Numbered from the stretch's first letter, positions 26,716 through 36,777 are shown. The stretch is 64,000 nucleotides of DNA from Flavobacterium sp. N1736 (GCF_025947065.1 NZ_CP109994.1:1798001-1862000), one strand, 5' to 3'. The notes: generated by a model from the letters alone, not told the origin. Numbers and translations: made by a program.

Positions 26716-29700
26716 CTAAACTGCCAGTATGATATGAAATTCAGCACCGATATTTTCTTCTGCTTTCGAAAAAATAAGTCCTTTATGATTTTCTACAATT
26801 TTTTTTCCAATTGAAAGCCCTATACCCGTACCACTATAAACTTCGTTATTGTGGAGTCTCTGAAAAATAGTAAAAATTTTATCTTTATATTGTTTATTAA
26901 AACCAATACCATTGTCTTTAATCACTATTTTATAATACTCAATTTTTGGATCTAAGCTGGGATATTTTTTAATTTGCGGAATAGTAAGTTTGCGGGAACT
27001 AATATCTATTTTACAAATTGAATCGTCATTTTTGCAAAACTTGAGAGCATTACTAATCAGATTGTAAAAAAGCTGATTCATTTGCAAAGCAACAGCGGTA
27101 ACAATTGGTAATTTCCCTAGTTTTATTTCAACCTTATTATCTTCTATAAGCAATTCAAAATCAATAAGAATATCAGCAACAATTACATTTAAATCTGTTT
27201 TTACAAAATGGTTGTCCGGATTATTGAGATAGGAATAAGTTAATAAATCTTTTATAAGCGTATTCATTCTTGTTGATGATTTACTGATTTTATCCAATAA
27301 AATAAGTGCTTCATCAGAAATTTTTTCGTCCATTCCCAAAAGCCTGCTGATAAACATTAATATCTTACGCAACGGTTCCTGCAAATCATGACTCGCCACA
27401 TACGCATACTCCTGTAATTGAACATTGGCTCCATGCAAATTTTTAACAGAAAGTTCAAGCTCCGTATTAGCACTTAGTAAATCAGCAGTGCGTTCCTGAA
27501 CATTGGCTTCAAAACCGTCTGAAAGAACCTGCAGTCTTTTTTCTGTAATTCTGCGTTCTGTTATATCTTCAATAGCCAGCAAAATTAATTGCTCTTTGCT
27601 GGTTTCATTAGTCACCTGTCGGGCATTAAGCAGCATAATACTTTCCCCATAAGGCAAAAGATTAACCGATATTTGATAATCGTCAAGCTGTATTTTTTCC
27701 GGAAGTACTTTTTCAAGCATGGAACGCATGGGTACATTATCAAAAAGATGATTCTGAATTTCATAAATCAATTTACCGGTAGCTTCATCCTTGTCAATAT
27801 TGTATTTTTTAGAAAATGCCCTGTTAATATTTCTTATTCTTAAATTAGTATCCAGCACCACAATAGGTTCTCTAAGAGTCGCTACAATGGCTTCTGTATA
27901 ATTTTTAGAAATATTAATCTCTTGTTGCTTATTTAAAAGTTCCTGATTAATTTGTAAAAGCTCTTCATTACTCGATTGCAATTCTTCTTTAGAAGTTTCC
28001 AGTTCCTCATTAAGACTTTGCAGTTCTTCACTCCCGCTCAATAATTCTTCATTGGCACTCTGCAATTCTTCGTTAGATGCCTCCTGTTCTTCACTAATCG
28101 AATTTACGTCATCATGTATTTTAGCCAGTTCTTTCTCAAGTTGCGCTATTCTTTTTAAATAAAGATTATCCTGTAATTCTTCAGAAGTAAATTTGCTTAT
28201 CGACAAATTATCTCTGTCAATAATACTTTTATAAAACAATACCAAAAAGTAAGGTTCTGATGTATCCTCTAATCGCTGTAATTCTATAGTAATATCTTCT
28301 GTACTGCCTTTGCTTTTAACCTGAATTCCTTCTTTTTTTATGGGTAAATCTGTTTCCTTAACTTTATGCCATGCATTGCGAAGTTCAAAAGCCAATCCTT
28401 CTTTAGCCATTTTCAATAAGTTGAAAGTAGGTTTACCGGGAGACAGTTCAATAAATTCAGCTATTGATCCGTTAATGTGCACAATATCCATTTGTTCATT
28501 TACAATAACACTCGCCGGAGTATATTTGGAAAGCAATAAAGAGTCAGCGCTCTTTCTGAAATCTTCTTTGATCGTTTCTTTTCTTTGACTATCCGGTTTA
28601 AAACTTTTTAATTTATCATGCACTCCCAAACCCGAATGTACAAATCTTCCCGAAACCTGCTTGCGGATATAAATTTTACCTGTTTTATCAAATGACTGAA
28701 AAAGTTCAGCAGCCGGAACAGCCGTTTCTGATTTTCCCAAAAGCAAAAATCCGCTTTCTTTTAAGGCATAATGAAAAGTTGCAAGTGATTTTTTTTGTAA
28801 AAACGAATCCATATAAATAAAGACATTTCTACACGTAATTAAATCCATTTTGGCAAAAGGAGGATCACTCAAAAAGTTATGAACTGCAAAAATACACAGA
28901 TCCCTGATTTGTCTTTTAATAGTATAACCATTGCTGCTTGCCGTGAAATATTTAGATAGAATATTTTCAGAAACATTCCGCATTTGAGATTTCCTGTAAA
29001 ATCCAATTCTGGCTTTGGCAATAGCCACTTCTGAAATATCCGAAGCAAAAATCTGAATCTCTTTTCCCTGAATATTTTCACCTAAAAATTCATGAAGTGC
29101 AATAGCCAGCGTGTATGCTTCTTCTCCGGTAGAGCAGCCCGCAATCCAAATTCGAATTGCATTTTCCTCCGGTACTCTGCTGGTTAATATCGGGAAAACT
29201 TTTTCTTTTATAGTTTGAAATATTTTACTATCCCTAAAAAATTCAGTCACAGGTATAAGCATATCGTTAAACAAATCTTCTGATGCCAATTTATCGCCCC
29301 GTAAAACTTTAAGATAATCCTTTAGGGTAACAATTTTGTTTAATGCCATCCTTCTGGCAATACGACGGCGGATGGTGGTTTGTTTGTAATAGGTAAAATC
29401 AACACCGCTTTTTTGATGTAAAATTTTTATAATTTCCTGAAATACAGTTTCATCATTTGAATCATTATCTTGACTAATACTATCTTTCGATTTTACAATC
29501 TGTATTAATTTCTCGACTATTTTTGCCGGCGTCAGCACATAATCAACCACTCCGGCATTAATTGCATTTTGCGGCATTTCATTGTACAGCGCACCAATAT
29601 CCTGAGCAAAAGTAGGGCCTCCGTGTTTTTTTATGGCTTTTAATCCTATTGTTCCATCAGATCCGTTTCCGGAAAGCAATACACCGTACGCCAAATCAAG

Positions 29701-30081
29701 ATGCACTTCCGCCAATGAATTAAAAAAAATGTCTATCGCCTGATTTTTAGTGTCTTTTAAACGGGGACTCAACTTTAGGACTCCATCAAAAGAAGTAAGC
29801 ATTTTATTTTCAGGAATTACATAAATATGATTGGGCGCTAAATGAATATCATCTGTTATTTCATTAATAGGAATTTTTGCCACACGGGAAAGAAGTTCCG
29901 TAAGCATACTGTCATGCATAGGATGCAAATGCTGTACAATCACATACGCCATTTCAGAATTATCCGGAATAGCATCAATAAACTGCGTAAAAGCCTCAAG
30001 ACCTCCTGCAGAAGCCCCAATACCTACAATAGGAAAATCCTGGCGTGTAGCTTTGGGTAAATTATTTGTACGGACATCCAT
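26716..30081 (-). CDS. CheB-CheR-PAS-histidine kinase fusion
   Basis: 1121 residues, soluble. Order: CheB methylesterase without its receiver (about 15-195; GIGASAGGLEAF, HPMHDSMLTELLSR, SGNGSDGTIGLKA give Ser/His/Asp). Then CheR methyltransferase (about 215-470; FRDSKIF, IAGCSTGEEAYTLAI for SAM). Next a long coiled coil of Glu-Glu-Leu-Gln-Ser heptads (about 655-725), a PAS domain (about 735-850), HisKA with phospho-His in ASHDLQEPLRKI, and HATPase_c (DNGIGF, GTGIGLSIGKKIVENH). No chemoreceptors are seen nearby, so this is unlikely to be classical chemotaxis. The receiver gene 83 bp upstream is its likely partner. Confidence 0.93.
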   Translation of the reverse strand: MDVRTNNLPKATRQDFPIVGIGASAGGLEAFTQFIDAIPDNSEMAYVIVQHLHPMHDSMLTELLSRVAKIPINEITDDIHLAPNHIYVIPENKMLTSFDGVLKLSPRLKDTKNQAIDIFFNSLAEVHLDLAYGVLLSGNGSDGTIGLKAIKKHGGPTFAQDIGALYNEMPQNAINAGVVDYVLTPAKIVEKLIQIVKSKDSISQDNDSNDETVFQEIIKILHQKSGVDFTYYKQTTIRRRIARRMALNKIVTLKDYLKVLRGDKLASEDLFNDMLIPVTEFFRDSKIFQTIKEKVFPILTSRVPEENAIRIWIAGCSTGEEAYTLAIALHEFLGENIQGKEIQIFASDISEVAIAKARIGFYRKSQMRNVSENILSKYFTASSNGYTIKRQIRDLCIFAVHNFLSDPPFAKMDLITCRNVFIYMDSFLQKKSLATFHYALKESGFLLLGKSETAVPAAELFQSFDKTGKIYIRKQVSGRFVHSGLGVHDKLKSFKPDSQRKETIKEDFRKSADSLLLSKYTPASVIVNEQMDIVHINGSIAEFIELSPGKPTFNLLKMAKEGLAFELRNAWHKVKETDLPIKKEGIQVKSKGSTEDITIELQRLEDTSEPYFLVLFYKSIIDRDNLSISKFTSEELQDNLYLKRIAQLEKELAKIHDDVNSISEEQEASNEELQSANEELLSGSEELQSLNEELETSKEELQSSNEELLQINQELLNKQQEINISKNYTEAIVATLREPIVVLDTNLRIRNINRAFSKKYNIDKDEATGKLIYEIQNHLFDNVPMRSMLEKVLPEKIQLDDYQISVNLLPYGESIMLLNARQVTNETSKEQLILLAIEDITERRITEKRLQVLSDGFEANVQERTADLLSANTELELSVKNLHGANVQLQEYAYVASHDLQEPLRKILMFISRLLGMDEKISDEALILLDKISKSSTRMNTLIKDLLTYSYLNNPDNHFVKTDLNVIVADILIDFELLIEDNKVEIKLGKLPIVTAVALQMNQLFYNLISNALKFCKNDDSICKIDISSRKLTIPQIKKYPSLDPKIEYYKIVIKDNGIGFNKQYKDKIFTIFQRLHNNEVYSGTGIGLSIGKKIVENHKGLIFSKAEENIGAEFHIILAV

Positions 30082-30163
30082 GATTTATAGTATTTAATTT
30101 CTACAGTGAACATTATGAATTATAAATCGAGCCCAAACAGCAGGTTTATATTTTTATAAAAAC

Positions 30164-30637
30164 CTAAACAGTAATAATGAAAGAATCTATTTCTAAATGC
30201 TCTAATCTTTGCTTCCAATCCATTTCGATTACTTTTTTTAATAATTGCTTTAAAACATTAAAATCAGTTGGCTTTACAATATAAGCGTTGGCACCCAGCC
30301 CAAAAGTATTTTTAATACCATCTTCTGTTGCCGATGTTGAATAAATGGCTATTATGGGGATATCCTTAAATTTAGCATCATCTCGAATTTGTTTTAAACT
30401 CTCAAATCCTGACATGACTGGCATATTGAGATCCAGAAATATGATATCGGGTATACTAAGACTTTTATCATAAAGACGATCTAAAAGTTCCACCCCATTC
30501 TTGCAAAATTCAATCGGAAAATTAAGATGGACATCAATTATTGCATCCGAAAAAAAATCTCTGTCATCTGCATCATCATCAGTCAACAAGATTCTTAAAT
30601 TCTTTTTGTCATCCATTAGTAGCTTATTTTTACTCAA
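30164..30637 (-). CDS. Single-domain response regulator
   Basis: 157 residues. Receiver domain with the acidic pocket DDD (20-22), phospho-Asp 69 in FLDLNMPVMSG, and Lys 122 in IVKPTDF. A short tail has no output domain. It reads in the same direction as, and 83 bp before, the CheB-CheR kinase, so the two form a kinase/receiver pair. A start at the ATG of residue 8 is also possible. Confidence 0.9.
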   Translation of the reverse strand: MSKNKLLMDDKKNLRILLTDDDADDRDFFSDAIIDVHLNFPIEFCKNGVELLDRLYDKSLSIPDIIFLDLNMPVMSGFESLKQIRDDAKFKDIPIIAIYSTSATEDGIKNTFGLGANAYIVKPTDFNVLKQLLKKVIEMDWKQRLEHLEIDSFIITV

Positions 30638-30797
30638 ATGTAAGCTTTAATAAACACTAAGGAATCAATTACAAGAATTACTTGCCAATTTTTAAAGAAT
30701 TAAACGCATATTACAGCAAATGCTAAGATGATATACAATTTCTTTCCGGTTCAATGTATAATGCATAATGTTTTTTTACTGACAATTAATAATGTTA

Positions 30798-30805
30798 TAA
30801 ATTTG
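30798..30805 (+). promoter_or_regulatory. Possible -7 box of the GNAT gene
   Basis: TAAATTTG, a perfect TAnnTTTG match, 32 nt before the TTG start. Confidence 0.4.
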
Positions 30806-30837
30806 CAGCCTCAACCAATTCAATATACATACTCCAA

Positions 30838-31353
30838 TTGATTACAATTAAAGAATGCCAAAAAAACCAGCTTGATTTATTATTTGAAGTTGCAATAGAA
30901 AGTTATAATGACACATATCAATATTTATGGTCAGATAATGGAAAAGCATATCTGGCCGAATTCTATAAAAAAGAAGATTTTAAAAAGGAACTTTCAGTGT
31001 CGGATATTTTTTATTTTTTAATCTATGATGCAGATAAAGCAATAGGATTTTTTAAATTAAAAAATAATGAGATTAAACCCTATTTAAAGGAACAATGTAC
31101 AGAAATTGACAAATTGTACCTGCTTAAAGAAGCCTCTAACAAAGGAATTGGAAAGATTGTAATGAAATTTATAATCTCATTTTGTATAAAAAATAAACGT
31201 CCTGTTCTCTGGCTGAAAACCATGGAACGCAGCGATGCAAAATATTATTATGAAAAACAGGGATTTATAGAAAAGGAGAAAAATTATTTAGATTACCCAA
31301 CAATGAAAGAAGAATACCGATGGATTCTCACAATGGTAAAAGAGATTGAATAA
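30838..31353 (+). CDS. GNAT family N-acetyltransferase
   Basis: 171 residues, cytoplasmic. Transfers an acetyl group from acetyl-CoA to an amine; substrate unknown. The core reads IDKLYLLKEASNKGIGKIVMKF (strand 4 and the acetyl-CoA pyrophosphate loop, Q/RxxGxG/A-like), then PVLWLKTMERSDAKYYYEKQGF, a typical GNAT ending. I accept the TTG at 30838 because the text after it (ITIKEC) is the usual GNAT first strand, and no ATG, GTG or earlier TTG lies between the upstream stop and it. Confidence 0.85.
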   Translation: MITIKECQKNQLDLLFEVAIESYNDTYQYLWSDNGKAYLAEFYKKEDFKKELSVSDIFYFLIYDADKAIGFFKLKNNEIKPYLKEQCTEIDKLYLLKEASNKGIGKIVMKFIISFCIKNKRPVLWLKTMERSDAKYYYEKQGFIEKEKNYLDYPTMKEEYRWILTMVKEIE

Positions 31354-31422
31354 TCTAAAGTCTATTTTTGATGAATTAAATCTGATATTGTCTAAAAGAA
31401 ATTTATGCAACTAATCGATTGA

Positions 31423-32031
31423 TTAGTAATACATATAAAGCATTATTTTAGAATCTGAACTGTCTATAATTTTTTCCAGTCTTTTAAAAAATACTTCACT
31501 AACCATTGGGCAGCCGTGGCTGTTGATAATATAGTATTCTTTTTCTTCATCAGGAACTTCCTTATACTTGTGCAATACAATAGCTCTTTTCCAGGCATTG
31601 TTATTCGTCTCATCAAGACCGTTTAACCTGAAAGCTTTTCCAAAAACACCATTATAAGATTTCTCAATAGTATAACGTCCAAGAGAAGTGCAGTTAGAAT
31701 TTGGTGTATTGCTAAACTGTAAGATATCACCTTTTATTCCTGTTTCTGATCCTGAACCATGTGCAACAAGACCCTGATCAAGTATTTTTTCATTTTGAAG
31801 ATCGTAAACGAAAAAACGGTTCTTTCCTGATTTGATTTTCATATCCACAAGAAAAGCGATTTTCTTACTGTAGCCAATATTTGACGAAGTAAAAGATTTA
31901 ATCTCACTTACATGATCTGTTAGTCTTGCGAATTCAATTTCAGATAAAATTTCTTTTTTCTCAGTTACGTTGTAGGTAGTAAAAGAACTCAAAGAAAGAA
32001 GCAGTGCCATAAAAAATACTCTCATATGCAA
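31423..32031 (-). CDS. L,D-transpeptidase (YkuD-type) catalytic domain protein
   Basis: 202 residues with a Sec signal (hydrophobic FFMALLLSLSSFTT). The family cross-links peptidoglycan stem peptides or hydrolyses them in the periplasm. Marks: FVYDLQNEKILDQGLVAHGSGSETG, NSNCTSLGRYTIEKSYNGVFG, IVLHKYK and the active-site NSHGCPMVS with Cys near 180. This matches the YkuD_2 type common in Bacteroidota. Single gene, convergent with the GNAT gene. Unrelated to the pectin loci. Confidence 0.88.
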   Translation of the reverse strand: MHMRVFFMALLLSLSSFTTYNVTEKKEILSEIEFARLTDHVSEIKSFTSSNIGYSKKIAFLVDMKIKSGKNRFFVYDLQNEKILDQGLVAHGSGSETGIKGDILQFSNTPNSNCTSLGRYTIEKSYNGVFGKAFRLNGLDETNNNAWKRAIVLHKYKEVPDEEKEYYIINSHGCPMVSEVFFKRLEKIIDSSDSKIMLYMYY

Positions 32032-32287
32032 ACAGTAAAATTAAGTTAACAGCAGATTGGGATTGCCTTATCAAAAATCAATTTTCTTTACTTGTTTTTT
32101 GATGTTGTAAAATTATGCACAAATCTTACACAATTCCCATGTTTCAAGTGTTAAATATATTATAAATATTTGAAAACAAGAAATTTATGTAACTTTTTTT
32201 TCTCTGTCTGGTATTTTTTTTACTTACACTTTACGTACAGCCTTTGTATTGATGATATCAAGGTAAAAACGGGAACCTCAATATTTT

Positions 32288-33034
32288 TTACTTAATGCCT
32301 TTTTTAAGTTTTTCAAGCGAAGAATCTTCTAAAATTTTGATTTGATTAACAACAATTTGTGCAATTGCAGTTGCGCCTTTTAATGAAAGATGCGTATCAT
32401 CAGCTTTATCTTTCTCATAATAAGCATTTTCACCGGCTTTAAAATGCAAATGCAATTGCTTCGATTTTTCCGGTCCGTAAGATTGTTCCAATAGTTCCGT
32501 GTAATATTCCAGATCAATAAAAGAAACTTTATATTCCTCAGCAACCAATCTCGTTTCTAACGGATAATCACCATGAGTTGGCACCAAAACCCCTTTTTCA
32601 TTAAAATTACGTCTGGCAATAGAAGTCAATAAAATAGGCGTTGCCCCTTTTTCTCTGGTTTCTTTTACAAACCGAATTAAATTATGACGATACGCCGTAT
32701 GCGGATTTGTATATCGGGTTGAATCTTCGATTTTTTCATCGTTATGTCCGAATTCAATAAAAACATAATCCCCTTTTTTAAGCTTTTTATAAATTGAATC
32801 CCAACGTTTTTCATTGATAAAACTTTTGGTACTTCTGCCATTTAACGCTTTATTTTCGACCACAATATTATCCTTAAAAAAAGACTGAAGAACCTGTGCC
32901 CAGCCGTGTTCAGGATTGCGGTCAGAATCTTTTTTGTTTGCCATTGTCGAATCGCCTATTGTATATAATGTCGTTTTTTGAGCGAAACAAGTCGAAGTTA
33001 TTAGACAAATAATGATGATGATAAAATGTTTCAT
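32288..33034 (-). CDS. CE12-type rhamnogalacturonan acetylesterase (SGNH)
   Basis: 248 residues with a signal peptide (cleavage after CFA near 18). SGNH blocks: IGDSTMANKK (Ser near 29), NGRSTKSF, FIEFGHNDEK and the C-terminal DDTHLS Asp/His pair. It removes acetyl groups from rhamnogalacturonan backbones. It is the last gene of the leftward pectin set that begins at 44649, 245 bp after the GH28 gene. It is a single-domain relative of the tandem protein at 2-1189. Confidence 0.92.
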   Translation of the reverse strand: MKHFIIIIICLITSTCFAQKTTLYTIGDSTMANKKDSDRNPEHGWAQVLQSFFKDNIVVENKALNGRSTKSFINEKRWDSIYKKLKKGDYVFIEFGHNDEKIEDSTRYTNPHTAYRHNLIRFVKETREKGATPILLTSIARRNFNEKGVLVPTHGDYPLETRLVAEEYKVSFIDLEYYTELLEQSYGPEKSKQLHLHFKAGENAYYEKDKADDTHLSLKGATAIAQIVVNQIKILEDSSLEKLKKGIK

Positions 33035-33094
33035 TTTTTTAGACTTACTTAGATTGTTAGACTTCTTAGATTATTGAATTTAAGCGTATAGTTT

Positions 33095-33193
33095 GTCTTT
33101 TCGACGAAGGAGAAATCACATCCAATAATCGACAAAGATTGGCTATACACTTTACAGAGTTACTTGAGAAGATTCTTCGTTCCTCAGAATGAC
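33095..33193. repeat. REP-like inverted repeat
   Basis: The left arm GTCTTTTCGACGAAGGAGAA... (33095-33117) and the right arm GATTCTTCGTTCCTCAGAAT... (33171-33193) pair imperfectly. Same family as 3183-3267. The rest of the gap 33035-33279 holds a TGCAGT/ACTGCA hairpin near 33200 and CTTTGAAC heptads. Confidence 0.68.
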
Positions 33194-33279
33194 AAGATTG
33201 CAGTAAAAGACTGCATTGCATCTCTACAAAAAACCTCTGAACCTCTGCCACTTTGAACCTTTGAACCTTCAAAAAAAAC

Positions 33280-34629
33280 TTATTTCGCTGCAGAAGGTAC
33301 CATTGCTCTCTTCCCAATAAAAACATCCGTCATTAAAACATTCTCTGCATTTTCGTTTGAAATTGCATTTTGCGCCGATTTAATTTCGATGTTGTTTAAA
33401 GAAATATTCCTGATTTTTTTCTCCGGAAATCCCTGAATTACAATTCCTGATTCTGTTGCTTTATTACACGTTATATTAGAAAAATGTACATTTGATATAT
33501 CAGATTGATATCCTTTGCCCTCACCGTGATAATTCGCCGTGATGTAGATACAATCTTCAACTTCATCTAATTGAATGTTTCTAACGAAGATATTTTTTAT
33601 AAAACCACCACGATCAGCATTCGTTTTAAGATAAATGCCTCTTTTTAAATACCCGACTGTTTTACAATTTTCTACAAAAACATTTTGAACTCCTGCCGAC
33701 ATTTCACTTCCTATAACTACACCGTGCAGTCCTTTAAAATTACAATTTCTGATAATAATATTCTCACTTGGCGTTGCTGTATTCGATCTTCCTTCGTGAT
33801 CTCTACCTGCTTTTATCGCAACATTATCATCGCCGTTATCAAAAGTTACATTTTCAATTAAAACATCCTTCGCATATTCAGGATCAATACCGTCATTATT
33901 ATAATTCAGCGATTTATAGCTTATTCCGCGAACGGTTATACTTTGTGATTTCAGCAAATGCAGACACCAAAAAGGCGAATTTTCGATACGTATGTTTTCG
34001 ACCAAAATATTCCTGCAATTAAAAAACTGGATCATTTGCGGACGTAAAAAATAACCTTCTCCAAATTTTCTGTCCTGCAAAGGCGTATTGTTATGATTCA
34101 TGTCACGGCTTCTGTTTTTACCGTCATTTTCTTTTGTTTTAAAACTTTTCCAGATTTTTCCTCCCTCTCCATCAATCGTTCCTTCTCCGGTTATCACAAT
34201 ATTCGAACATTCGTACCCATAAATAAGCGGACTGTAATTGTACAATATTGTACCTTCCCAACTTGTAAGAACCATTGGTAAATAATCTTGCGGATTATCA
34301 CTAAACTTAATTTTTGAGCCTTTCTCGATTTTAAGATTCACATTGCTGACAAAATGAATTGGACCATTTATTTTATAAATCCCTTTAGGAACGATAATAG
34401 TTCCTCCGTTGTTCTTTTTGCACAATGCCATCGCTTTGTCAAATGCAGCTTTATTATTGAAAACAGAATCTCCTTTGGCTCCTAATTTCAAAACATTGAT
34501 CTGATAAGAAGGAATTACCGGAAGCTGAATACTGCTCACAATTGAATCTACTTTTGCCGATGGAAATTCATTATTCTGGGCAAAAGAGAAACAGGAAATA
34601 AATAAAAAAATGAGAGACTTAAAATTCAT
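33280..34629 (-). CDS. GH28 polygalacturonase (exo-type)
   Basis: 449 residues, signal peptide to about 17 (SFA). Parallel beta-helix pectin hydrolase that releases galacturonic acid. Motifs: YNNDGIDPE (NxD block), NGDDNVAIKAGRDHEGR (the Asp pair), LHGVVIGSEMS in place of GHG.SIGSE, and RGIYLKTN (RxK block). TSWEGTILYNYSPLIYG and FLRPQMIQFFNC fit exo-acting bacterial polygalacturonases. It lies 23 bp after the PL10-CE8 gene in one transcript. Probably periplasmic, acting on oligogalacturonate ends. Confidence 0.93.
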   Translation of the reverse strand: MNFKSLIFLFISCFSFAQNNEFPSAKVDSIVSSIQLPVIPSYQINVLKLGAKGDSVFNNKAAFDKAMALCKKNNGGTIIVPKGIYKINGPIHFVSNVNLKIEKGSKIKFSDNPQDYLPMVLTSWEGTILYNYSPLIYGYECSNIVITGEGTIDGEGGKIWKSFKTKENDGKNRSRDMNHNNTPLQDRKFGEGYFLRPQMIQFFNCRNILVENIRIENSPFWCLHLLKSQSITVRGISYKSLNYNNDGIDPEYAKDVLIENVTFDNGDDNVAIKAGRDHEGRSNTATPSENIIIRNCNFKGLHGVVIGSEMSAGVQNVFVENCKTVGYLKRGIYLKTNADRGGFIKNIFVRNIQLDEVEDCIYITANYHGEGKGYQSDISNVHFSNITCNKATESGIVIQGFPEKKIRNISLNNIEIKSAQNAISNENAENVLMTDVFIGKRAMVPSAAK

Positions 34630-34652
34630 AATTATTATTTTTTGAATCTAAT

Positions 34653-36662
34653 TTATTTCGAAAACCAATTAGGAACCGAATCTTTCAGAATATTTTCTGT
34701 GGTATATTTTTCAGCTTCTTTTTTTGTAAGCTGATGTGACCACGCAACTCTTTTTGCAGGCTGAAATCCTTCGCCTTTGCAGTTATATTCAGCATAAAAA
34801 GCATTCTTTTCCGCATCCGGTTTCGACCAGTTTTCCCAGCCTTCCGGTTTAATATGTCTTCCCATTTCGCAATTGATATAAACCGTTTTAGCATAAATGC
34901 GCCACGGTCTTCCCAAATAAACCGCTGTTGCAGATGGTTCAGCCGTAAGCTTACAATTTTTAAAAACAAAACCAAAAGCTGTTCCCTCAGGAGTTGAAGC
35001 CGCTGTTACATACGAACTTTTAATACTATGAATGGTACAGTTTTCGAATAAAGCAGTAGCGCCTCCAAAAATAAAATCAGTTGTGCCTTCAATATAACAA
35101 TCTGTAAAATATTGTTTCGCATTTTTTCCGGACAAATACAAAGTATCCTGATTTCCGAGAATATTACAATTTGAAATTTTAACACGATTCGCCACAACAG
35201 ACAACGCAATCGCCTGACCTTTTTCTCCCGATGTATTTTTAATTGTTAAATTCGATGCTGAAAAATCATCGCCTTCAACCATAAGCGTATACGTATAAAA
35301 AGTGCTGTTTCTTCCTAAATTTATTTTCGAAAAATTATCATCAAAAGTAATAATGGTATTTTCTTTACTTTCTCCAACCAGAGCCAAATTCGTATTGCAC
35401 TCCGGAATTCGCACTTTTTCATTGTAAATTCCATTCTTCACAAACACCGTAACTTTCTCATACGGAAACGCAGGACTTGCATATATCGCATCCTGAATTT
35501 TTGTAAAGTCGCCGGAACCGTCTTGTGCAACCGTTATAAAGTTAGTTTTTTTTTTATCCGAAGCTTCCGCTGATGAAACTTTTACTCCGTTTTTAACTGC
35601 CCATGCAGGATATTTTTTTAGCACTTCTTTTGGCGCATCAGAATACCAGGAATATCCATTTCGTCTTTCAGAACCTATTTGGTCCAAAGATTTTTTTCGG
35701 ATTCCGTCACGATCACAAAAGAACGGTTCGTTGGTTTCAAGATCCATAAATCTTGCCCAAATTGGTGCGGCATTTGCGGTAGGAATCATTTTTTTATCGA
35801 TGATTTTTCCGGCGTCATTCAGCACTCTTTTTTCTTCAAGATTCGTGATTTTTGTTTTCTCAAACCAAATGTTGACACTTTTTATTGAAGTTATAATTTC
35901 CGGTGAAGGTTTTTCGATCGACATTAAAAGCAATACAATTTTTGCCGATTCAAAGCCGCTTAAAGAAGCCAGTTCAAAAGCTCTTGCATTGGCGGGAGCC
36001 AAAGTAAATTCGTCGTGCTGAGCGCACCAGCCCGTTAAAACGCCATTTTGTTTGTATTGTGTTTTTAAAATGCAGTCGATTCCTTTATCAAAAGCTTTCT
36101 TCGCTTTTTCGACAATTTCTTTCGATGGTTTAATGCTGTAAAAATCAGTTTCTTCACCAATTTCTTTTAAAATCACCAAAATGTTTACCATCGAATTATC
36201 ATTGTAGGTAATATGTGTATAATAGCCTTTTTTCAACGGAAAAAATTGCGGCCAGCCACCATTATCATATTGTGCTTCCAGCAAATAATTCAAACCTTTT
36301 AAGAAAGATTCTTTATATCGTTCATCCTTAACCTGAGCATACATTCTGGACATAAAAAGCATTTCCTGACACGTTGCTCCATTATCTGTAGTAATATCAT
36401 GTAAGTCACTTTTTAAATCAACAAGCTTTTGTTTTTCTGTTTCAGAAAGCGCATTTTGCATCTGAATATTCTTTGGCCAGCCGCCAATGTTTCTTTGGTA
36501 AAGCAATACATTTTCGGCTATCTTTTTAGCTTCCTCCGTACCAAACCAGCTTGCATCGTTTTTACGAATAACATCCGGCCAGTTTTTATACGTATTTTGT
36601 GCATTTATACTAAAACAAATGCTAAAGAAAACTAACGCTATATATTTTTTAAACTGAATCAT
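34653..36662 (-). CDS. Pectate lyase PL10 fused to pectin methylesterase CE8
   Basis: 669 residues, signal peptide to about 21 (INA). Residues about 25-360 form a PL10 pectate lyase (GGWPKNIQMQ, TTDNGATCQEMLFMSRMY, GGWPQFFPLKKGYYTHITYND, RARFMDLETNEPFFCDRDG). From about 380 a CE8 beta-helix methylesterase follows: TVAQDGSGDFTKIQDAI, GNQDTLYLSG, GTTDFIFGGATALFE and AVYLGRPWRIYAKT, which hold the two catalytic Asp and the Arg/Trp. The methylesterase would clear methyl groups and the lyase would cut the product. The fusion makes one secreted protein for methylated homogalacturonan. Same transcript as the GH28 gene. Confidence 0.94.
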   Translation of the reverse strand: MIQFKKYIALVFFSICFSINAQNTYKNWPDVIRKNDASWFGTEEAKKIAENVLLYQRNIGGWPKNIQMQNALSETEKQKLVDLKSDLHDITTDNGATCQEMLFMSRMYAQVKDERYKESFLKGLNYLLEAQYDNGGWPQFFPLKKGYYTHITYNDNSMVNILVILKEIGEETDFYSIKPSKEIVEKAKKAFDKGIDCILKTQYKQNGVLTGWCAQHDEFTLAPANARAFELASLSGFESAKIVLLLMSIEKPSPEIITSIKSVNIWFEKTKITNLEEKRVLNDAGKIIDKKMIPTANAAPIWARFMDLETNEPFFCDRDGIRKKSLDQIGSERRNGYSWYSDAPKEVLKKYPAWAVKNGVKVSSAEASDKKKTNFITVAQDGSGDFTKIQDAIYASPAFPYEKVTVFVKNGIYNEKVRIPECNTNLALVGESKENTIITFDDNFSKINLGRNSTFYTYTLMVEGDDFSASNLTIKNTSGEKGQAIALSVVANRVKISNCNILGNQDTLYLSGKNAKQYFTDCYIEGTTDFIFGGATALFENCTIHSIKSSYVTAASTPEGTAFGFVFKNCKLTAEPSATAVYLGRPWRIYAKTVYINCEMGRHIKPEGWENWSKPDAEKNAFYAEYNCKGEGFQPAKRVAWSHQLTKKEAEKYTTENILKDSVPNWFSK

Positions 36663-36777
36663 TGGTATATTTTTATTTTAGTTGGCATTTTTTAAACACA
36701 TAGAAACATAGCTTTTGTAAACTTAAAATAAGTCGTTTCACTCGAAATAAAACTCATAGTCTTTATGTTTATTTTTT

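Noticed and set aside
31411..31426. CTAATCGATTGATTAG, similar to the LacI-type operator
   Set aside because: It lies between two convergent genes and overlaps a stop codon, with no promoter beside it, and the outer bases do not match.
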